Part shown: positions 45,470 to 54,630 of the stretch, piece by piece
Position numbering within the stretch: the first letter of the stretch is position 1
How the letters are laid out: every line of letters starts with the position of its first letter
From: Candidatus Gastranaerophilales bacterium
GTDB taxonomy: Bacteria; Cyanobacteriota; Vampirovibrionia; Gastranaerophilales; Gastranaerophilaceae
Direction: 5' to 3'
Assembly (NCBI GenBank): GCA_944325885.1
Contig: CALVBT010000004.1
Location: 124,001-188,000, forward strand
Length of the DNA stretch: 64,000 nucleotides
The notes under the pieces: model-generated
Seen by the model: only the letters and a program-made list of their open reading frames with translations
What the model was told of the DNA's origin: nothing
Database searches by the model: none
Program-made: the position numbers and the translations under genes

Positions 45470-45769
45470 ATGACATTACTCAGTACTTTACCAAGAATCG
45501 ACGGCTCTGTTTTGCGTGAATACAAAAGCAAATCCGGTAATATCACATATACATTAAGAAATGAAATTGCAGGAAGAGGCATTACACTAAAAGTCATGAA
45601 TTGTGACGCAAAAGGCAACCCCAAAATTATAAGAGATGTCGCAAAAGGCCGCAATGATGTTTACATAAAAGCAGAAGACGGCTCAACAATCCTGAAACAG
45701 GGCGACAAAACAACAACTTTCCCGAATCTTGTTTTCAACAAAGTTTGTGAAATACTTTTTAAACAATAA
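45470..45769 (+). CDS. Hypothetical protein
   Basis: A 99-residue beta-rich, basic protein (LREYKSKSGNITYTLRNEIAG, GRNDVYIKAEDGSTILKQGD). GAAAGGAAT precedes the ATG. No family recognised. It lies between the glmS group and the convergent flagellar cluster. Confidence 0.65.
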   Translation: MTLLSTLPRIDGSVLREYKSKSGNITYTLRNEIAGRGITLKVMNCDAKGNPKIIRDVAKGRNDVYIKAEDGSTILKQGDKTTTFPNLVFNKVCEILFKQ

Positions 45770-45770
45770 G

Positions 45771-45803
45771 AAAAAGCCTCTGCAGTCTCATTCAAGCAAA
45801 GGC
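45771..45803 (-). terminator. Intrinsic terminator of the flagellar cluster
   Basis: On the minus strand GCCTTTGC pairs with GCAGAGGC (one mismatch) around a 12-base loop, then TTTTTCTT. It lies after the hook/rod gene that ends at 45866. Confidence 0.7.
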
Positions 45804-45865
45804 ATTAATAAATTAGGTCTTTGTTTTGTGCAACATGCACATTATTCATAATTAACAGAATCAAA

Positions 45866-46702
45866 TTATGAACTTATCAGCTGCAAAACTTCTTGCAGAA
45901 GGGATTTGTTTGTTTGTATCAATTTGTTCGCCATATCCATCTGCATTTTTGCCTGTTGATAATATGTAATATTTGCCTTAAAATCACAGTTGGACATTTC
46001 TAACAAACCGCCTCTGACTTCACCACGGCCGATTACAGGACGTCCTGATTCTTCTGTTTCGATAAACTCGCCCTGTTTAATTTCATACAGGCCTTCAGGG
46101 TTGTGAAAATTCATAATAGCAAGTTTGTATAACGGAACAACATTTTTACCGCCGTCGGATTTTCCGTACAAAATTCCGTCGCCTTTGAATTCAAATTCGT
46201 CGTATTTGCCGAGATATTTTCCGTTGTTCGGGTCAATCCAGAGTTTTATATTTGTAGTCGGAATATTTACAGCCCCGCCTTTTATACCTGTTTCTGCATA
46301 TATATCTGCATCGATAGGTTTTGTACCCTGCATGATTTCGCCTTTGTCATTAAGGATATAACCCTGAACAGTATATCCGCTTGTGTTTTTGTAAACACCT
46401 TCTTTGTCAAAAGTGAATTCACCCAGTCTAGAATAAACTATCTGGCCGTCTTCTCTACGCAAAGTAAAATAGCCCTCGCCTTCCAAGAAGACGTTTTCGT
46501 TAGAAGTACCTGGGGTAGATTTACCTTGACCTGTGTTTTTATTAAAACCGTCTATAATAGCCGTATTCAAAAAAGTTTTGAATGAGGCCTGCGTTTCTCT
46601 ATACCCGGGAGTATAGATGTTCGTCAGGTTTTCTGATATTGCATCCATCCAGTCCGAGGTGGATTTTTGAGTATTTAGAGCGTTTACAAATGAATCATTC
46701 AT
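45866..46702 (-). CDS. Flagellar hook/rod protein, FlgE/FlgF/FlgG family
   Basis: A 278-residue axial protein. N-terminal DWMDAISENLTNIYTPGYRETQASFKTFL is the rod/hook helix. A central FFLEGEGYFTLRREDGQIVYSRLGEFTFDKEG-like stretch (VFLEGEGYFTL, YSRLGEFTF) is the FlgG-type core. The C-terminus has EVRGGLLEMSNCDFKANITYY and a final helix. The length is close to FlgF/FlgG, so it is a distal-rod-like protein. AAGGAG precedes the ATG. It is the last gene of the fliJ cluster. Confidence 0.87.
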   Translation of the reverse strand: MNDSFVNALNTQKSTSDWMDAISENLTNIYTPGYRETQASFKTFLNTAIIDGFNKNTGQGKSTPGTSNENVFLEGEGYFTLRREDGQIVYSRLGEFTFDKEGVYKNTSGYTVQGYILNDKGEIMQGTKPIDADIYAETGIKGGAVNIPTTNIKLWIDPNNGKYLGKYDEFEFKGDGILYGKSDGGKNVVPLYKLAIMNFHNPEGLYEIKQGEFIETEESGRPVIGRGEVRGGLLEMSNCDFKANITYYQQAKMQMDMANKLIQTNKSLLQEVLQLISS

Positions 46703-46705
46703 TTT

Positions 46706-47458
46706 TTACTCTCCTTTATCTTTTTGTTGATTCTGTCGTTCTCTGTTTCTGCCATTGCCGCCCTGTCTGTACATAATGTCGTTATAAGGGAGATTCTGGT
46801 CATCAAATCGCTGTTTTAAAGAGCTTATATTATTTCTCAAATACATTTCTACAGCCTTGTCGCCGGGAATAAATTCTGCAGAAACTTTTCCTTTTGTATC
46901 CACTTTCAAAATTACGGATACTTTGTTGTCAAAATCTATACGGACAGGCTTTTGTTCGTTATAAGCTTTTGAAATCAAATCAGCCAGAACTTTTGATGTT
47001 TGCTGTGTTTTGTATGTTGGTCCTATTTCATCAGCAAATTTGATTAAAGATGTTTTGTCACCGTTTTGCAGCATCGCAAACTGTTTATTATCCACCAAAT
47101 CCGCAAAAAACTTTGCATCTTCTTTAGAAATTTTTAAAGAATCATAATTGTACATTGATTTTATATTTTTCAAACCCGCAACAGTATCAAAACCGAATTT
47201 GTTTACATACTGTTCGTTTATCATCTGATTCAAATTGTTTTGCTGAGGTTGTTCAATACTGACTTTGTCAGTACCTTTTTGCTCTTCCAGAACTTTTTTA
47301 AAATCCTGTTTTTCTTCAGTCGTGCTTTCGTCTTTTGTTTCTTCAGGTTTTGATGCAGTAACCTTATCGGTATTTGATACCGATTGTTTGTCATTCACCA
47401 CAGGTTGGGTCTGTGTTGATTCAGTTGCTGTTGTCTGGGTACTGCTTGATATATTCAT
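46706..47458 (-). CDS. FliK-like flagellar hook-length control protein, short
   Basis: A 250-residue protein with a Ser/Thr/Gln/Lys-rich disordered N-terminal half and a folded C-terminal part (PVRIDFDNKVSVILKVDTKG, then FIPGDKAVEMYLRNNISSLKQRFDDQ) that resembles the FliK C-terminal switch domain. It ends in a low-complexity Gln/Arg/Lys tail. Position between fliJ and a hook/rod gene supports FliK. It overlaps fliJ by 38 bases and lies 3 bases before the hook/rod gene. Confidence 0.68.
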   Translation of the reverse strand: MNISSSTQTTATESTQTQPVVNDKQSVSNTDKVTASKPEETKDESTTEEKQDFKKVLEEQKGTDKVSIEQPQQNNLNQMINEQYVNKFGFDTVAGLKNIKSMYNYDSLKISKEDAKFFADLVDNKQFAMLQNGDKTSLIKFADEIGPTYKTQQTSKVLADLISKAYNEQKPVRIDFDNKVSVILKVDTKGKVSAEFIPGDKAVEMYLRNNISSLKQRFDDQNLPYNDIMYRQGGNGRNRERQNQQKDKGE

Positions 47459-47963
47459 CTTGTATTATTCCTTCGCCTGACTCATCATTGTATAGGGGAT
47501 TTTTCATCAACTCTTCGAGTTCTTCTTCTTGTTTTGCTTTTGTTTTTGCAAAATATTTTTGAATTGCAACTTCTGATAGCTGTTTGAGTTCTGCTTTTTT
47601 TTCTTCTTCTATATACGCTTCTCTTGAATGTTCTTTGTGTTTTTCAAGTACCTTTACCGCTTTTTCAAGTTCTCTGAGTTTATCTTTTTCTACATCAAGA
47701 GCCTCTTGAGCTTTCTGCCGGTCTTCTTCCAGACTTTCGCCTTTGACATAGAGATGTTTGAGATATGTGTCATAGGCCTCGTACATAGAAAAATCAGCCT
47801 GCCTCATATTTATTCTTGTTGATGCAATTTCTTTGTTGTTTCTGTCTATCAGTCCTTCTATTTTTAGCACTAATGCCTGTGCGTTACGAACGTTCTGGAG
47901 CTGTTCTTCTTTTTTGCGGATTCTAAAATCCAGTATTTTTTGGAGTCTGTAACGAAAAGGCAT
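47421..47963 (-). CDS. fliJ: Flagellar export chaperone FliJ
   Basis: A 180-residue coiled-coil protein starting MPFRYRLQKILDFRIRKKEEQLQ, the FliJ N-terminus, and helical to about residue 155 with an acidic tail. FliJ forms the central stalk of the FliI export ATPase. No strong ribosome-binding site precedes the ATG. Confidence 0.82.
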   Translation of the reverse strand: MPFRYRLQKILDFRIRKKEEQLQNVRNAQALVLKIEGLIDRNNKEIASTRINMRQADFSMYEAYDTYLKHLYVKGESLEEDRQKAQEALDVEKDKLRELEKAVKVLEKHKEHSREAYIEEEKKAELKQLSEVAIQKYFAKTKAKQEEELEELMKNPLYNDESGEGIIQDEYIKQYPDNSN

Positions 47964-48078
47964 GGGGTTCGCTAATTTACTATTACACTAATTAATTATT
48001 AAGTATTGCCCTAATGATTACTACATCTGTTTGTATGATTATGTTTTAATAATACAAAATCAAAAGTCAATATATTTA

Positions 48079-48296
48079 ATATAGTCAACTGACACCGGCT
48101 ATCTGCTGAACCTGTGCATTCAACAAGTCCATTTTTGTCAACAAGTCCGGCACAGGCAACAAGCGGAATCAGACGGGGCTTTGCCCCATGCGTAGTCCCA
48201 CGTTCAGGGGGACGTAGCGTCTGATTTCAAGACAGAACAAGGGGTCACTTCCACAAAAAAATAAATATCCCACAAATCATATAGTCAACCGACACC
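48079..48296. repeat. Dispersed hairpin element, copy A
   Basis: Starts TATAGTCAACTGACACCGG and ends GGGGTCACTT (48241-48250). Inside, CCTGTGC pairs with GCACAGG around two AACAAGTCC direct repeats. An extra cassette has an outer stem AATCAGACG/CGTCTGATT enclosing GGGGC-TTT-GCCCC and GTCCC...GGGAC. A further start motif (ATAGTCAACCGACACC) follows at 48281-48296. It shares order and sequence with copy B at 58459-58559, which lacks the cassette. The ends are imperfect inverted repeats (CTGACACC against GTGACCCC). Confidence 0.75.
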
Positions 48297-48421
48297 AAAA
48301 ACAGCACAAATTATATTACAAAATGTAAAAAAGACTTTAATTCTCAAAATGCTGTGGTAGACTAGATTATAGAGATTTGGGTTAATTTCCATCTATTCAA
48401 ACTAGCAAAAAATTTTTTGAC

Positions 48422-48442
48422 AGTCCTTAAATAAATAGGACT
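48422..48442 (+). promoter_or_regulatory. Inverted repeat upstream of the 48464 operon
   Basis: AGTCCT-N9-AGGACT lies 22 bases before the start codon, just after a TTGACA at 48417. Position suits a repressor operator or a 5' untranslated hairpin. Confidence 0.45.
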
Positions 48443-48463
48443 ACATGCGATTCAAGGGGAACT

Positions 48464-49633
48464 ATGGTTACTGTATCAAATAGTGTAAATAGTCAAATGA
48501 ACAGACCTGCCTATCAAAGTTCATTTACATCGACAGCCAAAGCTTACATCGACAAAAATTTTCAATCAAATAACAGCGACTCAAAAAAAGCTGACAATCG
48601 CAAATACAAAGAAGATACCCTTCTTGAAAATACATTTGCAAATCGCATGAGGATTAATTTAAACAAAACTCTTGATATCCCTCTCGTTCATTTTCCGAGA
48701 GGTCTTGGCGGTGCGCCTGATTATACATTTTTTGAATTTTTACAAACAGCCAAATTTCCTTATTACATAGGCGGTCCTATACTGGCAGCACTGTTTTATG
48801 CAGGTGTAAAAAAAGACAACTTTAAATCTGCCGAAGCAGCACAAAGAGTAGCAAAACACATGGCTCTCGGTGTTGGTCTTTATTATGTCGGAGCTGCAGT
48901 AGCAAAATCCATCATCAACAACACTGTAAAACTCAGCCGTGGAATGGATTTAAAACACCCTTACGCAAAAGCTATTTCTACTACAACAAACCATACAGGT
49001 GCCTTCAAAAAAGATGTTGAATATCATACAGTCTTTGAAAGCGCAGACTTTACAAGAACAGACTTGCTCTACAACAAAAAAGGAACAACCCCCAAAGAAA
49101 TAAACGAAACATACGCCCGCTACGGCAAAAAATACGGAGTAAATACAGAAACAAACGATGTAGACCAGACAGTAAAACCATTGATGAAAAAGACAATCAT
49201 CATGGCAAGAGCATGGCAATATGCACTGACTGCATTCTTTGTTACTCTCGGAATCGGCATGGCAAACCAGAAAGCATGGGACAATACCTCTGCTTACGGA
49301 TTTAAAGAAACACTCAAAAAAGGTGTATTCGGAAGAAACATCAAAGACAAAGCCGCACAGCAGGGTGAATTTGTTTCAAAACTTTCTGCAAAAGATAGAA
49401 TTAACAACCTTAAAGTTGCCGTATATGACTATATATTGCAGCCTTTCGGACAGAGTTTTGTACAGTTCTGGAAAGGACACAACAAAGCCTCCTCCATTGC
49501 AGGAAAAACGGTTATCCTGTCTACTGCACTGGCTACAGCTACGGCAATAGGACTTATTACACACAAAACTTCTGCAAGAAAACACAAAGTAGAAGTATCC
49601 GGAACAAATAGTTTTGATGAGGGGCAAAAATAG
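48464..49633 (+). CDS. Membrane protein of unknown function, first gene of GH13 operon
   Basis: A 389-residue protein. The N-terminal about 60 residues are polar (NRPAYQSSFTSTAKAYIDKN). Hydrophobic segments lie at about residues 100-118 (YYIGGPILAALFYAGV), 132-150 (ALGVGLYYVGAAVAKSII), 250-268 (YALTAFFVTLGIGMA) and near the C-terminus (VILSTALATATAIGLIT). Parts resemble the next, larger protein in segment order and in the motif before the third segment. CAAGGGGA precedes the ATG. No known family recognised. Confidence 0.72.
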   Translation: MVTVSNSVNSQMNRPAYQSSFTSTAKAYIDKNFQSNNSDSKKADNRKYKEDTLLENTFANRMRINLNKTLDIPLVHFPRGLGGAPDYTFFEFLQTAKFPYYIGGPILAALFYAGVKKDNFKSAEAAQRVAKHMALGVGLYYVGAAVAKSIINNTVKLSRGMDLKHPYAKAISTTTNHTGAFKKDVEYHTVFESADFTRTDLLYNKKGTTPKEINETYARYGKKYGVNTETNDVDQTVKPLMKKTIIMARAWQYALTAFFVTLGIGMANQKAWDNTSAYGFKETLKKGVFGRNIKDKAAQQGEFVSKLSAKDRINNLKVAVYDYILQPFGQSFVQFWKGHNKASSIAGKTVILSTALATATAIGLITHKTSARKHKVEVSGTNSFDEGQK

Positions 49634-52576
49634 ATGGGAAACTTAATTAATTCAATACCTGTTTACAGACCTCAACAACCGGCACAACAGCCTCAAGCAC
49701 CTGCCGCAAAAATTCCTGCTGCACAAACAACAGTACCAAAATCTATTTTGCAGCTGGAAAACCCGTTCCCTCAATTACAAACTTACACATACGCTCCTGC
49801 AAGACCGTTGAGTGAACCTCATACTACACCAAAAGGCGTAAAACCGCAGGCTGCATCAGGATACCTCGTAAAAGAAAATATTTTCCAATCTGCAGCAAGC
49901 ACGGTAAAATCATACGCTGACTATGTAAAATATTTCTACAAGGCAGCATTTAAAGGCGAAGGCACAGACTATTCCGTAGGTAAAATTAATGACCTTGCCA
50001 TCAGAACAGGTTCTTTAGGCATAGCTGCTGTTCTTGCAACATCTAAAATGTTCCCGTTTGCAAAAGGCATGGAATTTATCGGACTCGGCACTTGGTTTGC
50101 TTCTATGGCTGTATGGCCTCACATTCTCGGTGCGCCGATAAAAGCTCTTTACGGTGTAGATATAAACCAGAAATATATTGATTCTTACGGCAGAAGAAAA
50201 TATGTCTACGAAGACAACCAGTATCGTCCGATGGATATATACAGACACGTTGACTTAAAAGGCAGAACTCTTACACCTGAAGAATACAATGCAAAATACG
50301 ACAAAGACTATGTATATCTTGACAAAATAGGCAACAAACTCGGTATCCCGAAAGATATTAACAACAGAAACGAAGCAACCATGAACAAAATGGGTCAGGT
50401 TGCAGTACAGGGCAAAACTTTATGGATGCTGACTGCAGGCGTTATGACTCCTGTAATATCATCTATTGTTGCAGATGCTCTGCAAAATCCGTTGAAAAAC
50501 CACCTTGAAAAATCAAGATACAAAAAACAAGAAGCAAAACTCGAAACACTAAATGCACAGGTAGGTGCGCTGCTCGATGCAGGAGAAAAAGATGTTGAAA
50601 AAATAATGACAGGTTTGAATGTCAAAATATCTCCTGAAGCTGAAAAACAATTCAATTCGCTTTTGACAGAAAACGGTCAAATGACAAAAGCTCAATTCAA
50701 AAACTTAGAAGCATTCCTCGAAAAACGCTTCTGGGGTACAGGCTTCTACGAAGCTATACATGAAGCTATGTCTAAAAACTTAAAAATGTCAGAGCCTATT
50801 ATAACAGCATCTGATGAACTCAAAACAAACATTACAAAAATCACATCAGAAGCAGTAAAAGAAGCTGTAGAAAAACTTCCTCAGGAAGTTAAAAACAATC
50901 TTCCTGACATGCTCATCAACTACGAAGGTTTGAGCGCACAAGATGTAACAAATCTGATAAACAAAACCTGGAATGCCGGTGAAAACAAAGCAATGGATTT
51001 GTTCGCTCACGAAGCATTGAGAAACACTATCCCAGGCAAAACAATTGAAAATCTTCAAAACTCACTCAACGGTGTAATTGACGAAGACCTGCTCGAAGAT
51101 ATTTCTGCAGAAGCACAAAAATTAATCAACAAAAAAACAGCTGCATACTGGGAAGAACAAAAACGCTTTGTAGTTCCTAAAGACACTGTTACAAAACTCT
51201 TCAAATTTGCAGAAATAAACAACAACATCAAAACAAGAATAGATGAATTTGAAAAAACTTCTATCAAAAACATCTCTGAATCAATCACAGCAAACAACTG
51301 GGGCGTACTGCCTAAGAAATACTTAAAACTCCTCGGCTTTAACAAAGGCGAACTCGCAATAATAGCCTCTGCCGATGCAAACACAGCAAGCAAAGTAATT
51401 GCTAAAAAACTGGAAGAAGTTGCTAAAAATCCAGAACAATACAAAAAAGCAATTACAGAAATGTCAAAACTTGCAAAAGATGCTGCAACAAAAGAAGAAA
51501 AAGCCGTAATCAAACTCATCGGTTCTATAGAAGAAAATGGCATTCTTTCACAAATAAAAGAACTTATGAAAACTACGGCAGAAACAAACTTTGGCCATGA
51601 GATGAAAAATTCTCTTGAAAGATATTACGATGGCAAATTCAGAGGCGTACAAAGAAAATTCAGAAATACTTTCGATTCCTTTGTAAGACCGATAAAAGCA
51701 CTTGATTTCTTCAAACACATTGATGAGGCTGTTGTTGATTTCTTCAAAGAATACAATGCACCTGCCGGAAAATCACTGGAAGAACAATACTATGCATCAA
51801 GACCGTATACTTTCCACAATACATCTTATGAAGAAGCTCAAAAAGTAATGAAAGAATATCTTGAAGATGCAATTCTTCAAAAGAATGACATAAACAACTG
51901 GACAACAAAATTTGAACACGAAGTAAAAGGCACAAAACGTGGATTCAAATTCTCTGTTGATTCAGTAAGACGTATTGCAGAAGCTATTCTTGGCGATTTG
52001 TGCAAAGACACAGCAGAAATAATCAATGACAAAGATTTTGTTAACAAAATCAACACAAACAATCAGGCAATGAAAGCCCGCTTCTTAAGAATAGAAAACG
52101 AATTAACAAAAACCTTCACAACTACATACAACTGGTTCCACGGCGCAGTAGAGGCGTTTGCAAACGGAGATGCTTCACAGTATGACAGACTTGCCGGTCT
52201 TTTAGAAGACAGACGTTCAAATATCACTCCGGAAGAATTTAACGAATGCAAAGGCATCTTAAATACCTTCAAACGTGACGGAGCAAAAGCATTCGGTGAC
52301 CAGAAAACTAACAAATTAAATTATCTCAAAGGCAAAATGGACTTCTTTGCTTCTAACAGATCAATAGCAGAAATGACGGGCAAAAATGTTACAGACTTCT
52401 TTACCGGTGCAGCTCAAGAACTCCGTGCAAGAAGCAAATGGGCAAATCTCGTTTATGGTCTGCTCATCGGTACTGTCGGACTTTCTGCAGTAACAATAGC
52501 ATTGATGGGTAAGAAAAATTATTTCAACAAAGATATATATGAGCCAAAACAGACAGAACAAGGAGCAGGTAACTAA
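49634..52576 (+). CDS. Large membrane-anchored protein with long helical middle, unknown function
   Basis: A 980-residue protein starting directly after the previous stop. It has a Pro/Gln/Ala-rich N-terminus (about residues 10-70), hydrophobic segments at about 118-170 (SLGIAAVLATSKMF, LGTWFASMAVWPHILGAPI) and about 265-285 (MLTAGVMTPVISSIVADAL), then about 600 residues of charged amphipathic helices, and a C-terminal segment LVYGLLIGTVGLSAVTIALM. The two ends are membrane-bound and the middle may be a long rod. It is Lys/Glu/Asn-rich with regular codon use. No family recognised. Confidence 0.72.
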   Translation: MGNLINSIPVYRPQQPAQQPQAPAAKIPAAQTTVPKSILQLENPFPQLQTYTYAPARPLSEPHTTPKGVKPQAASGYLVKENIFQSAASTVKSYADYVKYFYKAAFKGEGTDYSVGKINDLAIRTGSLGIAAVLATSKMFPFAKGMEFIGLGTWFASMAVWPHILGAPIKALYGVDINQKYIDSYGRRKYVYEDNQYRPMDIYRHVDLKGRTLTPEEYNAKYDKDYVYLDKIGNKLGIPKDINNRNEATMNKMGQVAVQGKTLWMLTAGVMTPVISSIVADALQNPLKNHLEKSRYKKQEAKLETLNAQVGALLDAGEKDVEKIMTGLNVKISPEAEKQFNSLLTENGQMTKAQFKNLEAFLEKRFWGTGFYEAIHEAMSKNLKMSEPIITASDELKTNITKITSEAVKEAVEKLPQEVKNNLPDMLINYEGLSAQDVTNLINKTWNAGENKAMDLFAHEALRNTIPGKTIENLQNSLNGVIDEDLLEDISAEAQKLINKKTAAYWEEQKRFVVPKDTVTKLFKFAEINNNIKTRIDEFEKTSIKNISESITANNWGVLPKKYLKLLGFNKGELAIIASADANTASKVIAKKLEEVAKNPEQYKKAITEMSKLAKDAATKEEKAVIKLIGSIEENGILSQIKELMKTTAETNFGHEMKNSLERYYDGKFRGVQRKFRNTFDSFVRPIKALDFFKHIDEAVVDFFKEYNAPAGKSLEEQYYASRPYTFHNTSYEEAQKVMKEYLEDAILQKNDINNWTTKFEHEVKGTKRGFKFSVDSVRRIAEAILGDLCKDTAEIINDKDFVNKINTNNQAMKARFLRIENELTKTFTTTYNWFHGAVEAFANGDASQYDRLAGLLEDRRSNITPEEFNECKGILNTFKRDGAKAFGDQKTNKLNYLKGKMDFFASNRSIAEMTGKNVTDFFTGAAQELRARSKWANLVYGLLIGTVGLSAVTIALMGKKNYFNKDIYEPKQTEQGAGN

Positions 52577-54612
52577 TGATAATTAACAGCAATATCAATT
52601 ATACATCTCCACTAAAATCCAATTTTAAAGCATCATTATTAGCACAAATGATGCAAAAATCAGGAGGTTCTCAGGTTGCTGCTTCTGCTGTAATGCCTCA
52701 AACAGACAAACAACCGGTAAATGTTGCATACATCCCTGTAAGCACACCTGTTGCAGACAAATATACAAAAAGCAGCCTTCTTGCTGCATTAATGGAAAAA
52801 ACAGGAGCAACACATACTCCTGCAGCAAAACCTCAGGTTGAATCAGCTGCTGCTGTAGCACCTGTTAAAACAGAAAAACTTGAAGGCTACAAAAACAATC
52901 TGCGTTCAATGTTCCAGAACAATCAGGCTGTTATTTATGCTATGATTCCAAGAACATTTAATGCAAAAGACACAGACGGAAACGGCCTGATTGAAGGCAA
53001 CGAAGAACCGGGCTACTTTACAAACATGGTTGACCGTCTTGATGAATTAAAATCTTACGGCATAAACACACTCCACTGGCTGCCTATCAACCCTCCGGGA
53101 AAAATTGCGGCAAAAGGCAGTGCAGGTTCTGTTTATGCACCATTAGACTATCTTTCTATTGACCCGAAACTGGATGACCCAAAAGATCCAAGAGATGTTT
53201 TTGAAGAAGCAAAATATGCAATTAACGAATGCCACAAAAGAGGCATAAAAGTTATGCTCGACCTGCCGAGCTGCATGTCTGTTGACCTCTATGACGCAAG
53301 ACCTGACCTTAGAGCTACAGATGCCGAAGGCAAACCAAAAACTCCGGAAGGCTGGGAAGATATCAGAATGTTCAACCCGTGGCAGGATGCAGACAAAAGA
53401 ACATTGAACCCCGCTCTTCTTGATTATCACAAAAAATTCATTGATATGTGCATAGACCTTGGAATTGACGGTATCAGAGCCGATGTAGGCAGAGCAAAAC
53501 CGCCGGAATTCTGGGACATCATCACATCTTATGCAAGAAGCAAAGACCCTGAATTCGGGTTCTTAGCAGAATGCTACACCTATGAAGATGCTTCTCCGAT
53601 GAAAAACATGCCGGCAGACAGACCGGAAGAAGCACTGGATGCAGGTTTTGACACATACTACGGACAGTATCACATCTTCCACATGTGGAAAGCAAAAGAC
53701 TTCCACAAATTTGTAGAAGACAATCTCAAAATGTCATACAATCATCAAAAAGGCAAAGGGCTTATAGGCTCATTTGCTACACACGATGACAAAAGCCCTA
53801 TGTCAAACGGCGGCCCTGACTACTGTATGATGACCAATGTTATCCAGACTACATTACCTATGACTAACCCCTACATTGTTACAGGTTACGAATCAGGTGA
53901 CAGATATATTTATCCTTACGGCAAAAAGTTTGTGGACAGAACTTTCAACCAGCTGTTAGAAAATCCTGTGTACAAAGACACAGTAAATTCTCTGCTCCAC
54001 ACAAGCAAGTTTGAAGACAGAGATAAACTCAAAAAATTAATCTCCGGCAACGATGCAAACAGAAAAGTAGAAGACCTTGCCAAAGATCCGGAATATCATA
54101 GTATAATCGATTTCTTGAGCGACTTCCCGCTCACAAAAGACAATATCAAACACTATGTCCACTCAGAATTTGTAGATATCTTTAACGAATCAAGAAAACC
54201 TAGCGGAAACCATCCCGAAATCGGTCAGCACTTTGGCTATCTGATGAACTGTGTAAGACCGAAATACGGTGACCTGATTACAAAAGGCAATTACATTGAA
54301 TTAAAAGTTGACGGCGACAAACTCGATGAAGTAATTGCATACGCTCGCTGCAAAGACGGAAAAACTTTAATCACCATTGCAAACCACGATGTAAATTCAA
54401 GACATAAAGTTAAAGTAGAAGTTCCTACCTTAAAAGCTACTCAGGAACTAAAAGACATTGCTCCAAAATACGGTACGGGCAGCAGCTGGGAAGCAGAAAA
54501 TAATGCAATCGAAATTGACCTTGGTCCGGCTCAGGCTCATATCTTTGAAGTTGATACTCCGTATTTGACAGAGTCTGTAAAACCAGACAAAGTCTTCCAG
54601 CAAAATGTATAA
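52576..54612 (+). CDS. GH13 alpha-amylase-family glycosidase
   Basis: A 678-residue protein with the GH13 barrel. The barrel starts at about residue 115 (IYAMIPRTFNAKDTDGNG, YGINTLHWLPINPPG). Nucleophile Asp303 is in GIDGIRADVGRAKPPEFW, acid/base Glu332 in GFLAECYTY, and third Asp404 in FATHDDKSPM. A C-terminal beta domain follows. The GIRADVGRAKPPEFW...FLAECYT pattern is nearer to glucan-phosphate-type GH13 enzymes than to secreted amylases. There is no signal peptide. The N-terminal 110 residues carry two copies of a SLLAxxMxKxGA motif (about 19-32 and 66-79). It starts on the preceding stop (TAATG), so it is coupled to the membrane proteins. Confidence 0.85.
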   Translation: MIINSNINYTSPLKSNFKASLLAQMMQKSGGSQVAASAVMPQTDKQPVNVAYIPVSTPVADKYTKSSLLAALMEKTGATHTPAAKPQVESAAAVAPVKTEKLEGYKNNLRSMFQNNQAVIYAMIPRTFNAKDTDGNGLIEGNEEPGYFTNMVDRLDELKSYGINTLHWLPINPPGKIAAKGSAGSVYAPLDYLSIDPKLDDPKDPRDVFEEAKYAINECHKRGIKVMLDLPSCMSVDLYDARPDLRATDAEGKPKTPEGWEDIRMFNPWQDADKRTLNPALLDYHKKFIDMCIDLGIDGIRADVGRAKPPEFWDIITSYARSKDPEFGFLAECYTYEDASPMKNMPADRPEEALDAGFDTYYGQYHIFHMWKAKDFHKFVEDNLKMSYNHQKGKGLIGSFATHDDKSPMSNGGPDYCMMTNVIQTTLPMTNPYIVTGYESGDRYIYPYGKKFVDRTFNQLLENPVYKDTVNSLLHTSKFEDRDKLKKLISGNDANRKVEDLAKDPEYHSIIDFLSDFPLTKDNIKHYVHSEFVDIFNESRKPSGNHPEIGQHFGYLMNCVRPKYGDLITKGNYIELKVDGDKLDEVIAYARCKDGKTLITIANHDVNSRHKVKVEVPTLKATQELKDIAPKYGTGSSWEAENNAIEIDLGPAQAHIFEVDTPYLTESVKPDKVFQQNV

Positions 54613-54630
54613 GTCTTGATAGGTGTTGCT

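Larger units (their letters stand above)
47964..48463. other. Intergenic region with dispersed repeat element
   Basis: 500 bases between divergent genes, holding fliJ and 48464-operon promoters plus the hairpin element described separately. TTGACA at about 48417 is a possible -35 box for the plus-strand operon. No gene is seen. Confidence 0.6.
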
